Shown here: one piece after another, positions 8,501-17,100 of the stretch
Layout: each line of letters opens with the position of its first letter
Position numbering within the stretch: position 1 is the first letter of the stretch
Source: Planctomycetaceae bacterium UBA4732
GTDB taxonomy: Bacteria > Planctomycetota > Planctomycetia > Gemmatales > Gemmataceae
Direction: 5' to 3'
DNA: 58,156 nt
NCBI GenBank assembly: GCA_002404095.1
Contig: DHJA01000217.1
Location: 20,805 to 78,960, forward strand
Notes under the pieces: model-generated
The model's database searches: none
Seen by the model: the letters and a program-made list of their open reading frames with translations, nothing else
Told to the model about the DNA's origin: nothing
Translations under genes and position numbers: made by a program

Positions 8501-9817
8501 ATGAGAGCGAACCACCCATTCACGCGAGCGGCGCATCGGCTCCTGCCCTCCCTCCTGTTGTTCCTTGTCGGCATGAGCAACGCGGCGACCGCGCCGCCGC
8601 AGCCAGTAGTGTTCGACGCCACGCCGGCGAACGCCGCGCCCTCCCCACTGGGCTTGCCGGACTTGATTCGCATAAGTCTAGAGCGGAACCCGGCCCTAGC
8701 CCAGGCGGGGCTGGATGTCGAGGCCGCCCGAGGGCGCGCCCTCCAGGCGGGGCTGTACCCCAACCCCACAATCGGGGTGACCGGTGAAGAAATCGGGCGT
8801 CGGGGCGGGATTTACACGCTGCCCCTGATTAGTCAGGAGATCGTCAGGGGCGGCAAGCTCGGCCTGAGCCGCGCCGTGGCCGAGCGCCAGACGGACCAGA
8901 CTTTGCTGGCGTTGCAACGGCAACGCTACGCCTTGTTCACGACCGTGCGGCAAGGTTACTTCGAGGTTTTGGCGAGCCGCCGTCGCATCGAAGTCCTGAC
9001 GGACCTAGTCGGCCTGGCGGACCAGTCCTTAGTGAACGCTCGCAAGCTCCTGGAGGCGAAGGTCATCGCGGAACTGGACGTACTCCAATTCGAGGTCGAG
9101 CGCGACCGCTTCCGGGCCGACCTCGACGCCGCGCGGAATGAAGAGGCCGCCTCCTGGCGGCGGCTGGCTGCCGAAGTCGGGGCGCCCGACCTTCCACGCG
9201 CCCCCTTGGTGAACCTGCTCGGAGATGTGCTGCCGGACTACGGCTTCGACGAGGCCCGGGCGTTCGTGCTGGAGGAACATCCCGAAGTCCGGTCGGCCCG
9301 CGTCGGCGTCACGCGGGCGCAGCTCGCCCTGCGACGGGCGGAGGTGGAGAAGGTCCCCAATGTCACCGCCGATGTGGGCTATCAGCGCAATGTAAACGAC
9401 CGCGAGAACGAGGCGCACTTCCAGGTCAGCTTGCCCGTCCCGCTCTGGAACCGCAATCAGGGCAACATCCTCGCGGCCCAGGCCGATGTGGGCCGGTCCC
9501 TCCAGGAGGTGGGCCGGGTCCAGAACGACCTGAGCGGTCGCCTGGCGGCGGCTTTCGGCCGCTACGCGGCGGCGAAGGTGCGGGCGGAACGCTATCGGGC
9601 TTCGGTCCTCCCCAACGCCCAGAAAGCGTACCGCCTCGCCCAGGAGGCGTTCAAGGGCGGGCAGTTCGAGTACTTGCGCGTCCTCCAGGCCCAGCGGGCG
9701 GCGGCGGAGGCCAACCTGGAGTACGTCCGCGTCCAGTCGGAGGCGTGGCAGGCCGCCGGCGAGATCGCCGGGCTGCTGCTGAAGGACTGCTGGCCGGCGC
9801 CGGCGCCGGAGAGATGA
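8501..9817 (+). CDS. Outer-membrane efflux channel (TolC family, CzcC-like)
   Basis: Outer-membrane channel of the tripartite metal pump. The ATG at 8501 follows a GAAAGGAAAAG site and opens a signal peptide with hydrophobic core LLPSLLLFLVG; this gives 438 residues, normal for CzcC. Two internally similar halves of long amphipathic helices are visible: the first around residues 45-225, including NPALAQAGLDVEAARGRALQ, the second around 245-430. The sequence YPNPTIGVTGEE near residue 85 is the usual start of the first beta-strand region. It ends 24 bases before the CDF gene, which may share its transcript. Confidence 0.92.
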   Translation: MRANHPFTRAAHRLLPSLLLFLVGMSNAATAPPQPVVFDATPANAAPSPLGLPDLIRISLERNPALAQAGLDVEAARGRALQAGLYPNPTIGVTGEEIGRRGGIYTLPLISQEIVRGGKLGLSRAVAERQTDQTLLALQRQRYALFTTVRQGYFEVLASRRRIEVLTDLVGLADQSLVNARKLLEAKVIAELDVLQFEVERDRFRADLDAARNEEAASWRRLAAEVGAPDLPRAPLVNLLGDVLPDYGFDEARAFVLEEHPEVRSARVGVTRAQLALRRAEVEKVPNVTADVGYQRNVNDRENEAHFQVSLPVPLWNRNQGNILAAQADVGRSLQEVGRVQNDLSGRLAAAFGRYAAAKVRAERYRASVLPNAQKAYRLAQEAFKGGQFEYLRVLQAQRAAAEANLEYVRVQSEAWQAAGEIAGLLLKDCWPAPAPER

Positions 9818-9841
9818 TGCGCCCGGGGAGACATCGACGCC

Positions 9842-10786
9842 ATGACGCACACTCACACGCGCGGCAGCCCCAAGGCGGGTCGGTACCTCGGCCTCTCCGT
9901 CGCCCTCACGCTCGCCTTCGTGGTCGGCGAGGCGGTCGCCGGCTACTTCGCCAACAGCGTGGCCCTGCTTTCGGACGCTTGCCACAACTTCGCCGACGCC
10001 CTGGCCCTGGGCCTCTCCTGGTATGCTGTTTGGATCGCGGGGCGACCGGCCGATGCCAAGCGGACCTACGGCTACCACCGCGTCGGCGTCCTCGCTGCCC
10101 TAGTCAACGCCGTGTCGCTGGTGGTGATTGCCCTCGTCATCTTTTGGGAGGCGGGCCAGCGCTTATGGTCCCCCAAGCCTGTCGGGGCCGGCCTCATGAT
10201 CGGAGTGGCGCTGGCGGCGGTGGTGCTCAACGCCTTTATCAGCCTCTGGCTGCGGGCCGACGCCAAGCACGACCTGAACCTCCGCAGCGCGTACGTGCAC
10301 ATGCTGGGCGACGCCGTCGCCGCCCTTGGCGTGGTCGCCGCCGGCGTCGTCGTGCTGTTGACCGGGTGGACGGCGGCGGACCCCGTGGTTTCTTTTTTAA
10401 TCGGCGGGCTGATTCTGTGGAGTTCGTGGGGCGTCTTGAGAGAGGCGGTTAACGTACTTTTGGAGGCGGCCCCGGCGGGCCTCGACATGACGGCGTTGGA
10501 GCAGGCAGTCCGCGGCGTGCCGGGCGTCCAGGGCGTTCATGACCTGCACGCCTGGACGGTCGCGTCGGAAATGGTGGCGTGTAGCTGTCACGTCCTGGTT
10601 GCCGAGCAGAGCGTGCGCGCCGGGCAACAGGTGCAGCGGGCCGTCGCCGGGATGCTGCGCGAGAAGTTTCGCGTCGCGCACACGACCATCCAGGTCGAGG
10701 TCGAAGGGTGTGAACCTGACGAAATGTACTGCACGCTGCGCTCCACGGCTGCGCACCCGGGGCATGACCACGGGGAGAAGGAGTAA
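9842..10786 (+). CDS. Cation diffusion facilitator (CzcD/ZitB type)
   Basis: Inner-membrane exporter of divalent metal (Zn, Cd or Co) from cytoplasm to periplasm, where the RND system can take over. The 314 residues contain a His-bearing N-terminus (MTHTHT), six predicted membrane segments and a C-terminal ferredoxin-like domain from about residue 210. The transport-site motif SDACHNFAD in TM2 and HMLGD in TM5 give the His/Asp set typical of zinc CDFs. The C-terminus is His-rich (HPGHDHGE). It follows the channel gene in the same direction; pairing a CDF with a czcCBA-like set points toward Zn/Cd/Co rather than copper. Confidence 0.93.
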   Translation: MTHTHTRGSPKAGRYLGLSVALTLAFVVGEAVAGYFANSVALLSDACHNFADALALGLSWYAVWIAGRPADAKRTYGYHRVGVLAALVNAVSLVVIALVIFWEAGQRLWSPKPVGAGLMIGVALAAVVLNAFISLWLRADAKHDLNLRSAYVHMLGDAVAALGVVAAGVVVLLTGWTAADPVVSFLIGGLILWSSWGVLREAVNVLLEAAPAGLDMTALEQAVRGVPGVQGVHDLHAWTVASEMVACSCHVLVAEQSVRAGQQVQRAVAGMLREKFRVAHTTIQVEVEGCEPDEMYCTLRSTAAHPGHDHGEKE

Positions 10787-10787
10787 A

Positions 10788-10839
10788 GCCGGTTTGTCGC
10801 TTTAATCTCACTTTCAACCGGCTGGCGCGACAAGCCGGC
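10788..10839. terminator. Inverted repeat after the metal-efflux operon
   Basis: GCCGGTTTGTCGC (10788-10800) pairs with GCGACAAGCCGGC (10827-10839) with one mismatch, starting two bases after the CDF stop codon. It may end the operon transcript, though no clear T-run follows. It could also be another member of the palindrome population seen across the window. Confidence 0.4.
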
Positions 10840-10886
10840 GGCGCTGGACGAGGCGGTCACAGCGGCGAGACGATCCGCGCGTCGTT

Positions 10887-11007
10887 TCATTCTTTGGGCG
10901 GTCCAACATTCGCGGGGGCGTTGCGTCCATCGGAGTCGCCGCCTACCCAGACTTTGACCGTCCCATCCTCACCTCCCGAGACAAGGGTCGTGCCGTCGCT
11001 GCTTAAC
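10887..11007 (-). pseudogene. WD40-repeat gene remnant (C-terminal end only)
   Basis: Reading the minus strand from about 11007 to the TGA at 10887-10889 gives ALSSDGTTLVSGGEDG followed by TVKVWVGG and a short Pro-rich tail. This is the closing strand set of a WD40 repeat (family pattern: SPDG..L.SG..DGTV..W). No start codon or further repeats lie upstream; the reading runs straight into the palindromic element at 11007-11094. I read it as the last repeat of a lost beta-propeller gene. Confidence 0.6.
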
Positions 11008-11094
11008 GCATGTCTGCCGCGCGAGGGAGACATGCTTTCGCGGCGGCCTTGCTGCTGTCACTGTTCCGAACAGGGCCGCGAAAGCATGGCACCC
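11007..11094. repeat. Nested palindrome family E, copy 1 (half element)
   Basis: CATGCTTTCGCGG at 11031-11043 pairs with CCGCGAAAGCATG at 11076-11088, followed by GCACCC as in all other copies. A degenerate inner arm, GCATGTC (11008-11014) against GACATGC (11028-11034), precedes it. Only one of the two hairpins of the full element is present. It abuts the WD40 remnant. Confidence 0.75.
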
Positions 11095-11245
11095 AACGTA
11101 AAAGTCACCCAAGTAAAAGACGCACACCCGATGGCTGGTGACAATGGAAATAGGGTACGCATATACAGTACAAATTGCAATGCAGGGCGCGACCGGCTAA
11201 TCGGGCCGCCTGTCCATCGCCGCCCAAATTTGGAGAATAAGGCCT

Positions 11246-11671
11246 ATGCCTATACGGTTTCGCTGCAAGTATTGTGATCAATTGCTGGGCATCGCCCATC
11301 GCAAGATTGGCACGGAGGTCCGTTGTCCGGACTGCCACAAAATGGTGCTAGTGCCCGCCGAGGACGCGCCGGATGTGGAGGAAGCGACTCGGAAGGGCAA
11401 TCCGCCGTCCGAGGGCGGCGACATCGACGCTCCGCCACAACGATTCATCGCAAGTCCCGCTGGCGACCAGTCAAAAGGGGCCGGCGCGCCCACATATTCG
11501 CCCGCCGCCCCGGCTCCGGAGCCGTTCGATGGGGAGCCGTATCGACTTCCCGCTCCGGTCGCTGGCTTTGTTTTGTCGCCGTGGCACACCATGTTGCTCG
11601 CCCTCGCTGCGCTATTCGTCCTTGTCTTGGCGTTCGCGGTCGGCTTGCTGGTCGGGCGCTATTTGTTATGA
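11246..11671 (+). CDS. Zinc-ribbon protein with C-terminal membrane anchor
   Basis: Function unknown. The 141-residue product starts at ATG 11246 after TTGGAGAA. An N-terminal zinc ribbon with two Cys pairs (CKYC at 7-10, CPDC near 28-31) is followed by a low-complexity Pro/Ala-rich linker and one hydrophobic helix close to the C-terminus (about 112-138). This layout, a cytoplasmic zinc ribbon on a tail anchor, recurs in planctomycete genomes and resembles the two proteins at 54604 and 55591. It stands alone, convergent with the next minus-strand gene. Confidence 0.75.
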   Translation: MPIRFRCKYCDQLLGIAHRKIGTEVRCPDCHKMVLVPAEDAPDVEEATRKGNPPSEGGDIDAPPQRFIASPAGDQSKGAGAPTYSPAAPAPEPFDGEPYRLPAPVAGFVLSPWHTMLLALAALFVLVLAFAVGLLVGRYLL

Positions 11672-11695
11672 CGGAGCGGCAACCGTTTAAGGCTC

Positions 11696-13603
11696 TCATG
11701 GTCTTGTCGAAGGCGCCGAAAGCGTGGCGTTCGCTTGGGCGACGACAGGCGCCGGCGGGTTGAACTCCAGCCAGAGGGACTCGCCTTCGACGTAAGGGAC
11801 CGGTAGTTTCACGTCATAAACCGTCCAATTTTTCGTCAACGCGGCTCGCCGCATCTCCTCCGGTCCGATCGTTACAGAGCGAGGAGTTTCCGCACTCGTT
11901 GAAGAAACGTAGACGGCGTGCAGGACGAACGGCCGATCCGGTCCCATGTGCCAGCCGCGCCGAACCGCCAGGCGAAGTTGACTAATTTCCGATTCGCTCA
12001 CGACGCCGTTGGCGGCGGCTTGTAGGTGGTGCAGCTTGCCGGCGACGGCCCAGCCGTTTGCCGTTCCGGGCGCGGCGTAACGCACGCGCAGGGCGTCGGG
12101 TTCCTCCGCGCCTTTCAGCCGTGTGGGAAAAGAGGTTAATTGCACGGCCTCACTCTCGCGGGAGGGAACCACGTCCTTTAAGCGAGTTCCGGTGTGATAA
12201 CAGTAGAAGAACTTGCCGCCGTCGTAATCCCAGGGGAAGGGATCAACCACGAGGGTCGAGTCCGCCGGAACGCCCTCAAGGAGACGGCCGCGGTCTAACA
12301 CCTCCTCGATCTCGCGCCGCGGGGTAAAGTACGGCTGGCGCAGGACGGCCACGACGCGGCCGTTGGTTTCGCAATGGACAACGGCGATGGCTGCGAAAAA
12401 CAAGGAGACAACGCCTACGAGTATCTTGGCCGTCACACCCCCCGGCCGTACGCGAGCGGCCAGGTAGCCGACGCCGCAAGTGAACAGCAACGCCACGCCG
12501 AAGTATTCGATGTATACGGGCAAATGGCCAATCCCGTATTGCAGTTCCAATTGATACCTCCGGGCGACGCCGATCAAAGGCGCCGGCAGGACGGCAAGGA
12601 GAAGTCCGAGGATCAACAGTCCGCCCCAGCGGGGCTGCTCGCCTGTTCCTCGCCTGACCACGGCCGTAATCAAAAGGGCCGCCGTGGCGAAGCCAAACGC
12701 CAGCGTTGGTAGGTGGGCGCCTACCGTCTTCCAAGTAAACACGTGCGGCGAGACGAGCGACGTAGTCAGGCCCGCGTAAGAAACGGGCCACGCGGCGACG
12801 ATTTGCTTCAGAATCGTTTCGCTCACGACTCGCGCGTCCAGGCTCACGGCGTATCCCTGGGGCGCATACCCCGGCAGGGTGCGCAGCCACATGGACGCGA
12901 GCGTCAACAGGACGGCGACAGCGACGAACGGCACGAGCGCCGCCGCGCGGATCCAACGTCCGCGCGTCGTGAGGAATATACCGGCATGTAAGACCCAAAA
13001 GAGGTAAGTCATTTCATAGGTCAGGGCGGTCAGCAGGTAGAGCAGGACGCTGAGAGCCAGCCAGCGGAACCGGCCGCCGGTCAGGTAGCGGTGGAAGGCG
13101 CCGAGCGATAGGATCGTGCCCAGGAAGAGCCATTGCAACAGGCCGTTAAAAGCTAAAACGGGGTCCGGGAACAGGCGGAATTGGATGAAAGTAGCGGCGA
13201 GGAAACAGCAGAGGGCGGCCAGGTCGGGCGACGCGCCAAGGCGCTTCAACAGCCTATAAAAGACGAAAAGATTGAGGAGAACGAGCGCGATCACCGTCGT
13301 TTTATACCAAAAAAGATCGCGAAGCAGCCAAAACGAGGCGTCCTTGAGAATGTGGATTAAGGGATTGATCCGCGCGACCTTAAACGTCCAGCCGTTGATT
13401 TCGCTCAGCGCGTCATCAACGGGAGAGCAATTTTGGTAAATGCACAGGCCCGGCAGCGAGGAGTTATATAAGTCGTCGTTGAGCCAGCCCGTCTTCCAGA
13501 GGGGGAACAGCAGGAAAACGGCCCACGCCCCGACCAGCGGCACGCGCCAATCACTACGGCCAATCCCGTCGAGCAGGGCGCCAAGCCAGCGGAAGCGGAT
13601 CAT
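11696..13603 (-). CDS. Polytopic membrane protein, GT-C-like (tandem copy 1)
   Basis: Probable membrane glycosyltransferase-like protein of surface polysaccharide assembly; no family is certain. Start taken at ATG 13603 (MIRFRWLGALLDG, 635 residues), which has AGGAGAGG 4-5 bases upstream. About ten hydrophobic segments occupy residues 20-430, with an acidic NDD in the first outer loop (GWLNDDLYNSS), as in GT-C enzymes such as PMT or GtrII types, and a soluble C-terminal domain from about 435. It is nearly identical to the next gene except around residues 455-500 and short patches. Its neighbours are three glycosyltransferases on the same strand. Confidence 0.75.
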   Translation of the reverse strand: MIRFRWLGALLDGIGRSDWRVPLVGAWAVFLLFPLWKTGWLNDDLYNSSLPGLCIYQNCSPVDDALSEINGWTFKVARINPLIHILKDASFWLLRDLFWYKTTVIALVLLNLFVFYRLLKRLGASPDLAALCCFLAATFIQFRLFPDPVLAFNGLLQWLFLGTILSLGAFHRYLTGGRFRWLALSVLLYLLTALTYEMTYLFWVLHAGIFLTTRGRWIRAAALVPFVAVAVLLTLASMWLRTLPGYAPQGYAVSLDARVVSETILKQIVAAWPVSYAGLTTSLVSPHVFTWKTVGAHLPTLAFGFATAALLITAVVRRGTGEQPRWGGLLILGLLLAVLPAPLIGVARRYQLELQYGIGHLPVYIEYFGVALLFTCGVGYLAARVRPGGVTAKILVGVVSLFFAAIAVVHCETNGRVVAVLRQPYFTPRREIEEVLDRGRLLEGVPADSTLVVDPFPWDYDGGKFFYCYHTGTRLKDVVPSRESEAVQLTSFPTRLKGAEEPDALRVRYAAPGTANGWAVAGKLHHLQAAANGVVSESEISQLRLAVRRGWHMGPDRPFVLHAVYVSSTSAETPRSVTIGPEEMRRAALTKNWTVYDVKLPVPYVEGESLWLEFNPPAPVVAQANATLSAPSTRP

Positions 13604-13624
13604 TGGCCTCTCCTTGCCTCTTGG

Positions 13625-13647
13625 GCGGCAAGTTGGAAACTTGCCGC
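13625..13647. repeat. Short palindrome family G, copy 1
   Basis: GCGGCAAGTT (13625-13634) and AACTTGCCGC (13638-13647) form a perfect 10-bp stem with a GGA loop in the leader of the downstream membrane-protein gene. The same hairpin occurs at 15704-15726 in front of the other copy. A run of six A follows on the plus strand, so for minus-strand transcripts the T-run precedes the hairpin, and it is not a minus-strand terminator. Confidence 0.75.
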
Positions 13648-13689
13648 AAAAAAGTCCTGGTACTCTGTGAAGCCTGCGATGAGAGGTGG

Positions 13690-13738
13690 GTGGGACAGGC
13701 GCCTCGCCGGTTTCAGACAGGCGAGGCGCCTGTCCCAC
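13690..13738. repeat. Perfect palindrome family F (19-bp arms)
   Basis: Bases 13690-13708 (GTGGGACAGGCGCCTCGCC) are repeated exactly in inverse orientation at 13720-13738 around an 11-base spacer. It lies in the 168-base gap between the two tandem membrane-protein genes and is absent from the gap before the second copy, so it arrived after, or was not part of, the duplication. It may terminate the upstream transcript. Confidence 0.8.
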
Positions 13739-13771
13739 TTCTCAAACGAAGATTGACAGGGCACTAGGATC

Positions 13772-15682
13772 TCACGGGCTTGTCGATCGCGCCAAAAGGG
13801 CCGCGCTCGCTTGGGCGGCGACGGGCGGCGACGGGTTGAACTCCAGCCAAAGGGACTCGCCTTCGACGTAAGGAACCGGTAGTTTCACGTCATAAACCGT
13901 CCAATTTCGCGTCAACGCGGCCCGCCGCATCTCCTCCGGGCCGATCGTTACGGGGCGCGGAGTTTCCGCACCCGTCGGAGAAACGTAGACGGCGTGCAGG
14001 ACAAACGGCCGATCCGGCCCCATGTGCCAGCCGCGCCGAACCGCCAGGCGAAGTTGACTGATTTCCGATTCGGTCACGGCGCCGTTCGCGGCGGTTTGTA
14101 GGTGGTGCAGCTTGCCGGCCACGGCCCAGCCGCGTTCCGTTCCGGGCGCGGTGTAACGCACGCGCAGGACGTCGGAACCTTCCACGTCTCCCGGCGGGAT
14201 GGCCAGCGGGTTAACGTACAAGGCGTCACGCTCACGTGAGGAAACCACGCCTTTTAAGCGAGTTTTGGTGTGGTAGCAGTAGAAGTAATTCCCGATCTGG
14301 TAAGAGTCCCATGGGAAGACGTCAACCACAAGGGTCGCGCCCGCTGGAACGCCTTCCAGAAGGCGGCCGCGGTCCAACACCTCCTCAACCTCGCGCCGGG
14401 GGGTCAAATAGGGTTGGCGCAGCACCGCTACGACGCGGCCGTTGGTTTCGCTATGGAACACCGCGACGGCCGCGAAAAACATACTGGCAACGCCCACGAG
14501 CATCGTGGCCGTCACACCCCTCGGCCGCACTCGCCCTGCCAGGAAGCCGACGCCGCAAGTGAACAGCAGCGCCACGCCGAAGTACTCGATGTATACGGGC
14601 AAATGGCCCATCCCGTATTCCAGTTCCAATTGATACCGGCGGGCGACGCCGATCAAAGGCGCTGGCAGGACGGCCAGAAGAATTCCGAGGATCAGCAGTC
14701 CGCTCCAGCGCGGCCGTTCCTCGGTTCGTCGCCATACCACGGCCGTTATCAGAATGGCCGCCGTCGTGAAGCCAAACGCCAGCGTAGGCAAGTGGGCGCC
14801 TACGGTCTTCCATGAGAACACCCCCGACGAAACGGACGACGTGGTCAGGCCTGTGTAGGAGACGGGCCAGGCGGCGACGATTTGCTTCAGAATCGTTTCG
14901 CTCACGACTCGCGCGTCCAGGTTCACGGCGTATCCCTGGGGCGCGTACCCTGGTAGGGTGCGCAGCCACATGGACGCGAGCGTCAACAGGACGGCGACAG
15001 CGACGAACGGCACGAGCGCCGCCGCGCGGATCCAACGCCCGCGCGTCGTGAGAAAAATACCGGCATGTAAGACCCAAAAGAGGTAAGTCATTTCATAGGT
15101 CAGGGCGGTCAGCAGGTAGAGCAGGACGCTGAGAGCCAGCCAGCGGAACCGGCCGCCGGTCAGGTAGCGGTGGAAGGCGCCGAGCGATAGGATCGTGCCC
15201 AGGAAGAGCCATTGCAACAGGCCGTTAAAAGCTAAAACCGGGTCCGCGAACAGGCGGAACTGGATGAAAGTAGCGACGAGGAAACAGCAGAGGGCCGCCA
15301 GGTCAGGCGACGCGCCAAGGCGCTTTAACAGCCTATAAAAGACGAAAAGATTGAGGAGAACGAGCGCGATCACCGTCGTTTTATACCAAAACAGATCGCG
15401 AAGCAGCCAAAACGAGGCGTTCTTGAGAATGTGGATTAGCGGATTGATCCGCGCGACCCAAAACGTCCAGCCCTTGATTTCACTCAGTGCGTCGTCAACG
15501 GGAGAGCAATCGCGGTAAATGCACAGGCCCGGCAGCGAAGAGTTATACAAGTCGTCGTTGAGCCAGCCGGTCTTCCAGACGGGAAACAGCAGGAAAACGG
15601 CCCACGCCCCGACCAGCGGCACGCGCCAATCGCAACGGCCCAGTCCGTCGAGCAGGGCGCCAAGCCAGCGGGAGCGGATCAT
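13772..15682 (-). CDS. Polytopic membrane protein, GT-C-like (tandem copy 2)
   Basis: A 636-residue paralogue of the 11696-13603 gene, with the same start context (AGGAGAGG then ATG at 15682) and the same leader hairpin. About ten hydrophobic segments, the NDD loop and the soluble C-terminal domain are all conserved. Differences concentrate in the soluble domain: VDVFPWDSYQIGNYFYCYHT here against VDPFPWDYDGGKFFYCYHT there, and the following 40 residues. The pair looks like a recent tandem duplication including about 50 bases of leader. Its position downstream of three GT4 genes suggests a role in building or exporting a surface glycan. The exact reaction is unknown. Confidence 0.75.
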   Translation of the reverse strand: MIRSRWLGALLDGLGRCDWRVPLVGAWAVFLLFPVWKTGWLNDDLYNSSLPGLCIYRDCSPVDDALSEIKGWTFWVARINPLIHILKNASFWLLRDLFWYKTTVIALVLLNLFVFYRLLKRLGASPDLAALCCFLVATFIQFRLFADPVLAFNGLLQWLFLGTILSLGAFHRYLTGGRFRWLALSVLLYLLTALTYEMTYLFWVLHAGIFLTTRGRWIRAAALVPFVAVAVLLTLASMWLRTLPGYAPQGYAVNLDARVVSETILKQIVAAWPVSYTGLTTSSVSSGVFSWKTVGAHLPTLAFGFTTAAILITAVVWRRTEERPRWSGLLILGILLAVLPAPLIGVARRYQLELEYGMGHLPVYIEYFGVALLFTCGVGFLAGRVRPRGVTATMLVGVASMFFAAVAVFHSETNGRVVAVLRQPYLTPRREVEEVLDRGRLLEGVPAGATLVVDVFPWDSYQIGNYFYCYHTKTRLKGVVSSRERDALYVNPLAIPPGDVEGSDVLRVRYTAPGTERGWAVAGKLHHLQTAANGAVTESEISQLRLAVRRGWHMGPDRPFVLHAVYVSPTGAETPRPVTIGPEEMRRAALTRNWTVYDVKLPVPYVEGESLWLEFNPSPPVAAQASAALLARSTSP

Positions 15683-15703
15683 TGGCCTCTCCTTGCCTCA
15701 TGG

Positions 15704-15726
15704 GCGGCAAGTTGGAAACTTGCCGC
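15704..15726. repeat. Short palindrome family G, copy 2
   Basis: Identical 10-bp stem and GGA loop (GCGGCAAGTT / AACTTGCCGC) to that at 13625-13647, in the leader of tandem copy 2 and just after the stop of the glycosyltransferase at 15736. The surrounding leader is also conserved, so this hairpin was duplicated with the gene. Confidence 0.75.
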
Positions 15727-15735
15727 AAAAAAGTC

Positions 15736-17088
15736 CTAGGCCGCAATCGACGCGCTCTTCTTGGCAATCGGCCCCGCCAGAGCCGCGACTTCGCCCGCCA
15801 AGCGCTCAACCAATCCGTTCGGGGGACGCTCGCCGAATTCGAGCAGGCGATCCGATAGCAAGTCCGTCAGGGCCAGCACCGGCCGGGCGGATCGCACCTC
15901 GTCGGCGAAGTCATGAAATCGCCGGCAATAGACCGTCGGGTCAAACCGCGCCAGCGCATGGCGCCGGGCGTTGGAACCCAGGCGTTCTCGCAAAGGCCGG
16001 TCGCGGCACAAGCGTTCCAAAGCGCGGGTCAGTTCGTCTTCCGAGGATATTTTATGAACGACGTTGTCAGGAAATTCCGCATAGCAGCCGTGATTCCAGA
16101 CTATGGTCGCCGCCCCAGCGAATAGCGCGTTGAGCAGGCTACTTGAACTCTCTCCAAAGTGCGGATTGCGCACGTTCAACACGAGGTCCGCCCGCGTCAA
16201 CTCCCGCCATAGGTCGCGGTCGGACAACCGGCCGGCCAAACAGACCACGCTGGTCAGGTCATAGGCGCTAATGACGTCTCTGAGGTGTTGCTCGTAGTCG
16301 TCCTCTCCCTTGCCGATGACCGTATACGTGACATTGCCGCGCAAATAGCGGCTCTGACCGATTTGCTCGATCACTTTGTGGATCAATTTATTGGAATTAA
16401 GGACTCCGAAGGTCAACAACCGGGTCTTACCGGAAGGATGGGCCTGCCGGGCAGTCGTCTCTTGGGCGTGGCTAACGCACGGGCCAAACGGCGGGAAGTC
16501 CAGCATGGCGACCGGGGAGGAAGTGGCGGCGGCGACGCGCTCGCGGCTGTACTCCGAGTGAACGATGACGCCGAGACAGCGGCGAAGGGCCGATTTGAAC
16601 ATGGGAAAGTCAAGGCCGGCCGCGTCGTCCATGATCTCACGGCGCCGCCGTTGACGCATGACCCACGACGTAGGCGCGTCCGTAGGCCCTTCATTGTAAA
16701 GGAGGTGGCGGGTTATGCCGTCCGGGTCGCGCCGCTGTTGTAGATCGTAGCCGCGGAAGAAACCGCGCAGCACAAGGTCGTGGAGGATCACGATGCCGGG
16801 GTGCCGAATCGACGCTTCATAAACCATTTTATGGTTGAAATGGTGGTCGCCCATATTGTAGACGACCATGTCGCAGCCTTGGAGCGTTTGTAGGAGGTCG
16901 TCGTGAGGGCCGTCGCCGACGGTTTCGACCGGCCCGCCGTCGGAGCGCGGCGGCGGCACGACGCCGGCGGCGGGGGCGGGGGCGAAAACAAGAACCTCGT
17001 CTTCCTTCCTCAACTCCGCGACGGCCTGCTGACTGTAATGGCCAATGGCGCTGTGCGCGTGATAGGGGGTGAACCATGCGATTTTCAT
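15736..17088 (-). CDS. Glycosyltransferase, GT4-like
   Basis: Cytoplasmic or membrane-associated sugar transferase, GT-B fold. The 450-residue product begins MKIAWFTPYHAHSAIGHYS, the usual first strand and Gly loop of GT4 enzymes. The donor-binding half lies at about 205-390, where the GT4 E(x7)E region is replaced by a divergent FGESSSSLLNALFAGA. A C-terminal helical region follows. The sequence HDLVLRGFF near residue 100 resembles acceptor-domain segments of planctomycete GT4 proteins. It is 12 bases downstream of the next glycosyltransferase, in one operon with those at 17101 and 18141. Acceptor and sugar are unknown. Confidence 0.85.
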   Translation of the reverse strand: MKIAWFTPYHAHSAIGHYSQQAVAELRKEDEVLVFAPAPAAGVVPPPRSDGGPVETVGDGPHDDLLQTLQGCDMVVYNMGDHHFNHKMVYEASIRHPGIVILHDLVLRGFFRGYDLQQRRDPDGITRHLLYNEGPTDAPTSWVMRQRRRREIMDDAAGLDFPMFKSALRRCLGVIVHSEYSRERVAAATSSPVAMLDFPPFGPCVSHAQETTARQAHPSGKTRLLTFGVLNSNKLIHKVIEQIGQSRYLRGNVTYTVIGKGEDDYEQHLRDVISAYDLTSVVCLAGRLSDRDLWRELTRADLVLNVRNPHFGESSSSLLNALFAGAATIVWNHGCYAEFPDNVVHKISSEDELTRALERLCRDRPLRERLGSNARRHALARFDPTVYCRRFHDFADEVRSARPVLALTDLLSDRLLEFGERPPNGLVERLAGEVAALAGPIAKKSASIAA

Positions 17089-17100
17089 GCGCGTCTCCGA

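Noticed and set aside
10894..11277. Plus-strand open frame in the gap after the CDF gene
   Set aside because: It is the complement of the WD40 remnant followed by the palindromic element, and ends inside the zinc-ribbon gene; no independent support.
13625..13647. GCGGCAAGTT hairpin as a terminator of the minus-strand glycosyltransferase operon
   Set aside because: For minus-strand transcripts the T-run lies before the hairpin, and the hairpin is duplicated with the leader of the membrane-protein genes.
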